Assembly: GCA_947486675.1 (NCBI GenBank)
Contig: CANKUF010000048.1
Coordinates: forward strand, 1-6,051
Reading direction: 5' to 3'
From: Acidimicrobiaceae bacterium
GTDB lineage: Bacteria > Actinomycetota > Acidimicrobiia > Acidimicrobiales > Ilumatobacteraceae
DNA length: 6,051 bases
In this document: in pieces, positions 1 to 5,409 of the stretch
Numbering within the stretch: the stretch's first letter is position 1
Layout: every line of letters starts with the position of its first letter
Notes under the pieces: model-generated
Seen by the model: only the letters and a program-made list of their open reading frames with translations
Database searches by the model: none
What the model was told of the DNA's origin: nothing
Made by a program: the position numbers and the translations under genes

Positions 1-1554
1 AAGTCTGGCGAGGAGCGATTTGCACGCGTAAAACTGCCACAAACATTCCCTCGTTTTTTCCAACTGCCAGATTCGTTCACGTTTGTGAGCATCGAGGAAA
101 TCGTCAGCGCTAATTTGCCTCGCTTGTTCCCTGGAATGGAAATAGTGCAGTGTCATGCATTCCGCGTTACCCGCAACGCCGACCTCTCTGTTGACGATGA
201 AGACGCAGAAGATCTGTTGGTTGCTGTAGAGATGGAATTGCGCCGCCGCCGTTTTGGTAAAGCAGTTCGCCTTGAAGTTCCCGAAGCAATGTCAAATGAA
301 CTTGTTGCTTTGCTTATCGACGAACTAGAAATTGATGCAGATGACGTGTCGCGACATGCAACGTGTATCGATCTCACCGCACTGAATCAGTTTGCAAACT
401 TGAACATTGCACAACTACGTCACGCGCCATGGCCGCCACTTACTGCTGGGCGATTGCAGGCTGTAGAAGAGGGCGAAAAGTCAATATTTGCAGTCATTCG
501 AGAGCGCCAGTTGCTGGTGCATCATCCGCACGAATCTTTCAACACTTCAGTTGAAACCTTTGTTAAGCAAGCAGCGCTTGACCCAAAGGTGCAGTCAATC
601 AAAATGACCTTGTATCGCACATCGGGTGATTCATCTATTGCCATGCACCTCATTAAAGCTGCTGAAATGGGTAAGCAAGTTGCGGTGGTGCTTGAACTGA
701 AAGCTCGATTCGACGAGGCACGAAATGTTTCTTGGGCGAAAGAACTTGAATACGCCGGCGTACACGTGACGTACGGAATCGTTGGCTTAAAGACTCATGC
801 AAAGTGCATTCTCGTTGTGCGTAACGACCCCGACAAGATGCGCCGTTACGTACATATTGGAACCGGCAACTACAACTCCACCACCGCACGGTTGTATGAA
901 GACATTGGGTTCTTCACGAGTGAAGATGCCATCGGCTCCGATGTTGCCGAACTTTTCAATTTCCTCACTGGTTTTGCACAAGAACCTGACTACGCAGTGT
1001 TGTTGGTTGCGCCGCATCAATTGCGAGATCGCATCATTGCGCTCATTGACAAAGAAGCAACGTTTGGTGATGCAGGGAAAATCACCATCAAGATCAACTC
1101 CATTTCAGACCCTGCAGTGATAGAGGCTTTATATCGTGCCAGTGGCGCAGGTGTAAAAATCAATCTGATTGTGCGTGGAATTTGTTGCATTCGTGCAGGA
1201 GTTGCGGGAATGTCCGAAAACATTGTGGTGCGATCCATTCTTGGTCGCTATTTGGAACACTCACGCGTGTACCGATTTGAACACGGCCTTGATGACGACG
1301 AGCCGTTGCACCTCATTGGCTCTGCCGACATGATGGGGCGAAATTTGGATGGACGAGTTGAAGCTCTTGCACCTCTCACTCATCCGAAGCACCGCATGTG
1401 GCTCGATACTGTGCTCGGATTCTTGCTCGATGATGCTTCGACCCATTTCCTCCTACAAAGCGATAATCGTTGGGAACGCGTTGGCTCCGTTGCTCAGTCA
1501 GGTGACGCTCAAAAGAAGTTGCACGAGTGGGTTGTTGCCACGCAAGTGCGATAA
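1..1554 (+). CDS. ppk1: Polyphosphate kinase 1 (5'-truncated by window edge)
   Basis: PPK1 reversibly transfers the ATP gamma-phosphate to polyphosphate, so it stores or releases phosphate. The reading frame is open from base 1 and the residues before the GTG at 85 already match the family (FARVKLPQTFPRF). The true start is therefore upstream, and the GTG is internal. About 517 residues are visible; PPK1 is usually about 690-730, so roughly 170-200 N-terminal residues are missing. Numbering from base 1: the TLYRTSGDS segment has Arg206 and KARFDE has Arg236, matching phosphate/Mg-binding arginines. GLKTHAK carries the expected phosphohistidine His266 (His435 in E. coli). HIGTGNYN starts at 285. 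GICCIRAGVAG, then RYLEHSR, carries the second conserved His420 (His592 in E. coli). The C1 and C2 catalytic domains look complete and intact. phoU lies 70 nt downstream on the same strand, which fits a phosphate-metabolism cluster. Confidence 0.97.
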   Translation, partial: KSGEERFARVKLPQTFPRFFQLPDSFTFVSIEEIVSANLPRLFPGMEIVQCHAFRVTRNADLSVDDEDAEDLLVAVEMELRRRRFGKAVRLEVPEAMSNELVALLIDELEIDADDVSRHATCIDLTALNQFANLNIAQLRHAPWPPLTAGRLQAVEEGEKSIFAVIRERQLLVHHPHESFNTSVETFVKQAALDPKVQSIKMTLYRTSGDSSIAMHLIKAAEMGKQVAVVLELKARFDEARNVSWAKELEYAGVHVTYGIVGLKTHAKCILVVRNDPDKMRRYVHIGTGNYNSTTARLYEDIGFFTSEDAIGSDVAELFNFLTGFAQEPDYAVLLVAPHQLRDRIIALIDKEATFGDAGKITIKINSISDPAVIEALYRASGAGVKINLIVRGICCIRAGVAGMSENIVVRSILGRYLEHSRVYRFEHGLDDDEPLHLIGSADMMGRNLDGRVEALAPLTHPKHRMWLDTVLGFLLDDASTHFLLQSDNRWERVGSVAQSGDAQKKLHEWVVATQVR

Positions 1555-1591
1555 ATCAAGTTCGTTTACCTCGTAGTAATCTGTAGTTCGG

Positions 1592-1618
1592 TTGAACGTA
1601 ACCCTGAGAGAATAGGTT
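1592..1618 (+). promoter_or_regulatory. Possible leaderless promoter of phoU
   Basis: The 70-nt gap after ppk has TTGAAC (1592-1597) as a possible -35 and TAGGTT (1613-1618), which fits the actinobacterial -10 pattern TANNNT. The spacer is 15 nt, which is short. Transcription would start about at the GTG of phoU (1625), giving a leaderless mRNA; no well-placed Shine-Dalgarno is seen there (GAGAG at 1606-1610 is 14 nt away). The -35 overlaps an inverted repeat GTTC-N4-GAAC (1586-1597) that could hold a regulator half-site. This rests on motif matching only. Confidence 0.22.
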
Positions 1619-1624
1619 GGTCAC

Positions 1625-2341
1625 GTGGAAGAGCTTCGCAGTACGTTTCATAAAGAGATCGAAGAAATTCGACAAGAGGTAATGCAGCTGGGCCAGTCAG
1701 TTATTGCGGCCATTCCACGCGCAACTGCCGTGTTGCTCATGGGCGATTTAGAAGCTGCCGACTATTTGATTCAGGCAGATGATGAAATAGATGCTCGCTC
1801 AATTCAAGTTGAAGAGAAGTGCTTCCAAGAACTGGCATTGCAGTCACCGGTTGCTGGCGACCTTCGCGAACTTGTATCCATGATCAAAATTGCAGCTGAG
1901 CTAGAACGCTCTGCAGACCTAGCAGTAAATATTTGCAAAGCAGCCCGCCGTATTTACGGTCACAAAATTGATCCGGCACTTACTGACTTGATTGCAAAAA
2001 TGAGCGAACAGGCTCAGCAACTTTTTATTTCCGCCATGGAAGCATTCAAAGATCATGACGCTGCAAAGGCTGCAGCAATTGACGACATGGACTCGTTCCT
2101 TGACGGATTGCATCGCCGTTTTATTTCGGAAATTTTTGAGATTCATGCTCGTGAATCCATTGACCTGCAAGTTGCTGTGCAACTAGCCATGGTTGCTCGT
2201 TTTTACGAGCGCATTGGCGACCATGCGGTAAACGTTGGCGAGCGCACACGATTCATCGTTACGGGTTGGAAACCAGAACTTAAGGGTGCGGCTCGTTTCC
2301 AGGCTCGACTCGACGCAACCGGCGAAATTCCTAGGCCGTAA
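1625..2341 (+). CDS. phoU: Phosphate signalling regulator PhoU
   Basis: PhoU is a cytoplasmic, all-helical metal-binding protein. It links the state of phosphate transport to the phosphate two-component system and usually represses it when phosphate is plentiful. The 238-residue length is typical, with a tail of about 20 residues after the last helix. The two tandem three-helix PhoU repeats each show the E-x-x-x-D metal motif: residues 92-98 (ELERSAD, Glu94/Asp98) followed by LAVNI, and residues 195-203 (ERIGDHAVN, Glu195/Asp199). The GTG start gives the usual N-terminus (EELRSTFHKEIEEIRQEV) and no better start lies upstream. No pst transporter genes are adjacent in this window; PhoU sits instead between ppk and a response regulator, the protein class it controls. 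The stop is 6 nt before the next ATG, so the two genes are probably cotranscribed and translationally coupled. Mycobacteria call their homologues PhoY. Confidence 0.96.
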   Translation: MEELRSTFHKEIEEIRQEVMQLGQSVIAAIPRATAVLLMGDLEAADYLIQADDEIDARSIQVEEKCFQELALQSPVAGDLRELVSMIKIAAELERSADLAVNICKAARRIYGHKIDPALTDLIAKMSEQAQQLFISAMEAFKDHDAAKAAAIDDMDSFLDGLHRRFISEIFEIHARESIDLQVAVQLAMVARFYERIGDHAVNVGERTRFIVTGWKPELKGAARFQARLDATGEIPRP

Positions 2342-2347
2342 GTTCCA

Positions 2348-3061
2348 ATGTCGGCCGATCTTCCCGTTGTCTTCCTTGTTGAAGACGAAGAGACGTTTAT
2401 TGAGGCCCTTGAAATTGGTTTAAAGCGCGAAGGCTTTCGCGTGCATGTTGCTCGCGATGGTGCTGAAGCATTGGCAATGTTTGAAGGCGTGAAGGCCGAC
2501 ATCGTGTTGCTCGATGTGATGCTGCCAAAAATTTCAGGAACAGATGTATGTCGCGAAATTCGCAAGAAGAGCCAAGTTCCCATCATCATGGTGTCGGCAA
2601 AGGGCTCCGAAATTGACACCGTAGTTGGGCTTGAAGTTGGTGCAGACGATTACATCGTGAAGCCGTATCGACTTCGCGAACTTGTAGCGCGTATTCGTGC
2701 TGCGTTGCGTCGCAGTTCGCTCACGCCTACCGAAATTGAAGAAGTAGGACTTGGAACTGTCAGCATTGGCGATGTGTCCATTGATCCGGAGCAACACATC
2801 GTTACCGTGCGCGGAGAAGTAGCCAAACTTCCGTTGAAGGAATTTGAACTGCTGTATGTGCTCATGGCTAATGCAGGTCGGGTGCTCACACGAGAAACGC
2901 TGATTGACCGTGTGTGGGGAACCGATTACTACGGCGACACCAAGACGCTCTACGTGCACATTAAGCGACTGCGCTCAAAGGTTGAACTAGACCCAGCAGT
3001 GCCCACGCGCGTGGCAACCATCCGCGGGTTGGGCTACAAATATGAGAAAGTTGTTGCATAG
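2348..3061 (+). CDS. regX3: OmpR/PhoB-family response regulator, RegX3-like
   Basis: This is a two-component DNA-binding regulator, probably of phosphate-starvation genes. The receiver domain (about residues 6-122) has the acidic pocket Glu12/Asp13, phosphoacceptor Asp56 in VLLDVMLP, Ser83 at the conserved Ser/Thr position, and Lys105 in IVKPY; all are intact. The winged-helix effector domain (about 133-235) contains LPLKEFELL, RVLTRETLIDRVWG, the recognition helix region GDTKTLYVHIKRLRSK (196-211) and the terminal RGLGYKYE wing. The SGTDVC stretch (63-68) and GSEIDTVVGLEVGADDY (86-102) closely resemble mycobacterial RegX3 as I remember it. Within the OmpR family the RegX3 assignment is likely but unproven; PhoP/PhoB or MtrA-like members are alternatives. 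The ATG follows the phoU stop by 6 nt with no clear Shine-Dalgarno, which suggests translational coupling. Its partner kinase is not in the window; in mycobacteria senX3 lies directly upstream, where phoU is here. Confidence 0.95.
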   Translation: MSADLPVVFLVEDEETFIEALEIGLKREGFRVHVARDGAEALAMFEGVKADIVLLDVMLPKISGTDVCREIRKKSQVPIIMVSAKGSEIDTVVGLEVGADDYIVKPYRLRELVARIRAALRRSSLTPTEIEEVGLGTVSIGDVSIDPEQHIVTVRGEVAKLPLKEFELLYVLMANAGRVLTRETLIDRVWGTDYYGDTKTLYVHIKRLRSKVELDPAVPTRVATIRGLGYKYEKVVA

Positions 3062-3105
3062 CAACACTGACTTCTCCATTACAACGCCTATCGCGCGTTC
3101 ACATC

Positions 3106-4200
3106 ATGATGGTTGCTGGTGAAGCAGCACTTGCAGTTTCTTTAGCCGACTCATTGTTTTTGTCGATCAGCCCAGATGCTGCTCGCAGCAAGGTGCTGCT
3201 GTTTCTGGCGTTTAGTTTCGCTCCGTTTGTTGTGTTGTCGAAAGGCATCAGCCCGTTCCTCGATCGTGTGCCTGGTGGCAGAAGAATGACGGTGTTTTTC
3301 GTGGGTATTCTGCGTGCAGTTGTTGTTCTGGCCATGGCCCGTTATTTGCAGTCTGTACTGCTGTTTCCACTTGCATTTGCTTCATTGATTCTGGCCAAGG
3401 TGTACCAAGTTTCGCGCTCAGCAATGATGCCGACGGTGGTGGATAACGATGACGAGTTGATGTCGGCAAATGGAAAGTTTGGCAGGCTCACCGGAATTGT
3501 TGGATTTGTGGCGGGTGGTCCAGCGGTGTTGTTGCAACGAATAGACCCTCATCTTTCGCTGGCGATGTCAGCAGTTGCCTTTGTGCTTGCCGCAACAATG
3601 ACGCTGAAGCTGCCACGACATGTTGCTGCGGTTACGAGCAAAGCAACGCGTGCAGAGCGCGAAGAAATGAGTGCGCCAGAAATTGTTCGTGCTGCTGTTG
3701 CCATGTCATCACTGCGAGCAACGAGCGGATTCATGATGCTGCACCTTGCTTTTTGGTTGCGCAATGAAAAGGCTGGACTTGCATGGTTTGCGTTTGCTTT
3801 GGCAATTGGATCTGCGAGCACGCTGTTAGCTAATTCAATAGGTGCACCACTGACCAGAAAACTGAATCATCACACCATCTTGGTGAGTTCTCTAAGTGTC
3901 GTTGCAGTTGCGGGAATCATTGCTGCGCTAAACGGAAGCATTACTGCTGGAATTGTGCTTGCTGGAGTAGTGAATGGTTTTGGCTCAATTGGCAAACTGG
4001 CTTTTGACTCCATCGTCCAGCGACATGCACCCGATGCCAACAGGTCGCGAGTGTTTGCGCAATATGAAACCCGAAATCAGTTGTTCCAAGTTGCCGGTGG
4101 TTTGCTTGCAGTGCTGTTTGTACCGAGCGGGGCAGTGGGGTTTGCCTTCATTGGCGCTTATGCCACTCTTGCCACTGCTTATTACGCGTTTAAGTATTAG
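3106..4200 (+). CDS. MFS-type membrane transporter, substrate unknown
   Basis: This is an integral membrane protein with about 12 hydrophobic segments in a 6+6 layout: roughly residues 1-21, 29-47, 61-79, 82-99, 125-142, 148-167, then a polar loop (170-192), and 200-218, 225-243, 256-275, 279-296, 326-360 (the last probably two helices). A motif-A-like DRVPGGRR (53-60) follows helix 2, as in the major facilitator superfamily. Other segments recall an actinobacterial MFS family: SRSAMMPTVV (103-112), LAFDSIVQRHAPD (298-310) and FAQYETRNQ (317-325). At 364 residues it is somewhat short for MFS. Homologues as I recall them begin a few residues earlier; the frame is open back to 3046, but the only near-cognate start there is CTG at 3067 (5 nt after the regulator's stop). 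The ATG at 3106, with no visible Shine-Dalgarno, is the conservative choice. Coupling to the phosphate genes is positional only; nothing in the sequence shows what it carries. Confidence 0.83.
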   Translation: MMVAGEAALAVSLADSLFLSISPDAARSKVLLFLAFSFAPFVVLSKGISPFLDRVPGGRRMTVFFVGILRAVVVLAMARYLQSVLLFPLAFASLILAKVYQVSRSAMMPTVVDNDDELMSANGKFGRLTGIVGFVAGGPAVLLQRIDPHLSLAMSAVAFVLAATMTLKLPRHVAAVTSKATRAEREEMSAPEIVRAAVAMSSLRATSGFMMLHLAFWLRNEKAGLAWFAFALAIGSASTLLANSIGAPLTRKLNHHTILVSSLSVVAVAGIIAALNGSITAGIVLAGVVNGFGSIGKLAFDSIVQRHAPDANRSRVFAQYETRNQLFQVAGGLLAVLFVPSGAVGFAFIGAYATLATAYYAFKY

Positions 4201-5409
4201 TTATTCGTTGATATCGCGTTGCTCAATGTTCAGGCGAGCAAGCCATAAGCCAGGGGCATCTAGTTCGTTTGGCGTTGGCAGGTTTCCCGCCTCCACAAAC
4301 ATTGCTGCAAGGCCATCGTGACCGGCACGCTCCACTACGCCGGCGGCGAACGCATGGCCTCGTTCCACCTGCTGGCGGGTGAGGCGCAGGCCAAGCAGTT
4401 GTTCGACAAAGGTGTCACTTGGTGACGCTTCAACTCTGCGGCGACGGACTGCCTCGCTGATCTGTGAACTTCCACCAAGCAACGAAGCCGAAACAGTGTC
4501 AACCGCATGGTCGATGTAGCCAATGATGGCGGCGATCATGGCATCTAGCGACGGCGCCTGGGCTTCTTGCGATGCCGAGCGCACCGCACCAAGAATGATG
4601 GTTGGGTCAGTAAGAAATTTTTGCATCATGGCCATGGGGTCAGTTGTGCCCAAGTCCAAACTGGTGAGTCGTTCCATGAGTGCGTTCGGGTTCGGAGAGA
4701 AACTACCGATGTACGAACTGATTGCATTGCTCACAGCGGTTCGAATGTGAGGAGAAGTAAGTACGGCATGTGAGGTGAGTTCATGAATGAGTACCCACAT
4801 GCGCATGTCATCTACGGGAATGCTCCAGTCGTGTGCAAACTCATCAACATTTGATGCAACGATGAGCATTTGATCACGCGGTTCGCGTGGAAGTGGCAAG
4901 TCGTACTGTCCGAATGACTTGAGTGCAAGTTGGCCAACCATGGTTCCTACCGACATGCCCATCATTGCTGGTGCCATCATTTTGTTTAATGACGCCATCA
5001 TGTTCATCATTGGGTCGTCTTGGTTTAGATCGAGCGCGTCGGTTGGAACGGCGGGTGATCCGCTGAGCGAAGTTGCAAGTTCGTTGAACAACGGTTTGTA
5101 CGACTCGAGTGTGTGATGCACCCACATCGATCGATTGACCACAACAACGTGAGGCTCTTTGCCGGCTGGCGCGGTATCGAGACCAGTGTGATTGCGCACA
5201 TGCAGGTCGGCAATTGACACCAATCGCTCAATACCCACTCTGGCTGCTGGGTCCACGTTTGGCTCGGTGGAGTTGCCAGAAAGTGCCGTCATCATTGCCG
5301 TTTGGCGCGCAACATCCCACTGCAATGGCCCTTGTGAGCTCATAGCTTTTGCCATATCTCCGAAGAATGGCAATCCCGAAAACGGGTTTTCGTTAGGGCT
5401 GTCCGACAT
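4201..5409 (-). CDS. DUF2342/Zincin_2 family protein with degenerate zinc site
   Basis: The protein has 402 residues and no signal peptide, so it is probably cytoplasmic. It matches the actinobacterial 'zinc-dependent metalloprotease' family (DUF2342/Zincin_2, TIGR03624-like). Family landmarks are LPFFGDMAKAMSSQGPLQWD (13-32), the GQYDLPLP segment (167-174), MWVLIHELTSH (204-214), a C-terminal stretch LLGLRLTRQQVERGHAF (338-354) and PGLWLARLN (386-394). The expected HExxH reads His209-Glu210-Leu-Thr-Ser213-His214, so the second histidine position is serine. The later segment where relatives carry LEG(H/Y)A reads IIGYID (295-300), with Ile296 where Glu is expected. The fold seems kept but zinc catalysis doubtful. 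A methionine-rich helix lies at 134-152. I chose the ATG at 5407-5409, not the in-frame ATG at 5472: it starts just before the family N-terminus, has GGAAAA upstream and overlaps the preceding gene by only 17 nt. Function is unknown even for intact relatives. Confidence 0.88.
   Translation of the reverse strand: MSDSPNENPFSGLPFFGDMAKAMSSQGPLQWDVARQTAMMTALSGNSTEPNVDPAARVGIERLVSIADLHVRNHTGLDTAPAGKEPHVVVVNRSMWVHHTLESYKPLFNELATSLSGSPAVPTDALDLNQDDPMMNMMASLNKMMAPAMMGMSVGTMVGQLALKSFGQYDLPLPREPRDQMLIVASNVDEFAHDWSIPVDDMRMWVLIHELTSHAVLTSPHIRTAVSNAISSYIGSFSPNPNALMERLTSLDLGTTDPMAMMQKFLTDPTIILGAVRSASQEAQAPSLDAMIAAIIGYIDHAVDTVSASLLGGSSQISEAVRRRRVEASPSDTFVEQLLGLRLTRQQVERGHAFAAGVVERAGHDGLAAMFVEAGNLPTPNELDAPGLWLARLNIEQRDINE

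Noticed and set aside
85..87. GTG at 85 as the true ppk1 start
   Set aside because: Residues encoded by 1-84 in the same frame match PPK1, and the protein would lack the N-terminal domain; the gene begins upstream of the window.
797..1120. Plus-strand +1 frame of 107 codons inside ppk1
   Set aside because: It overlaps the catalytic core of PPK1 in another frame and its translation shows no protein-like domain pattern.
2203..2619. Minus-strand open frame of 138 codons across the phoU-regulator junction
   Set aside because: Its product is Ser/Arg/Thr-rich low-quality sequence typical of antisense reading of a coding region. Both genes beneath it are well supported.
2534..2959. Minus-strand open frame of 141 codons inside the response regulator gene
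   Set aside because: It lies wholly within a conserved gene on the other strand, and its translation shows no family motif; it is an antisense shadow.
4184..4219. ACGCG...CGCGT inverted repeat spanning the convergent junction, as a bidirectional terminator
   Set aside because: The arms are only 5 bp with a 26-nt loop and no U-tract, so it is easily chance.
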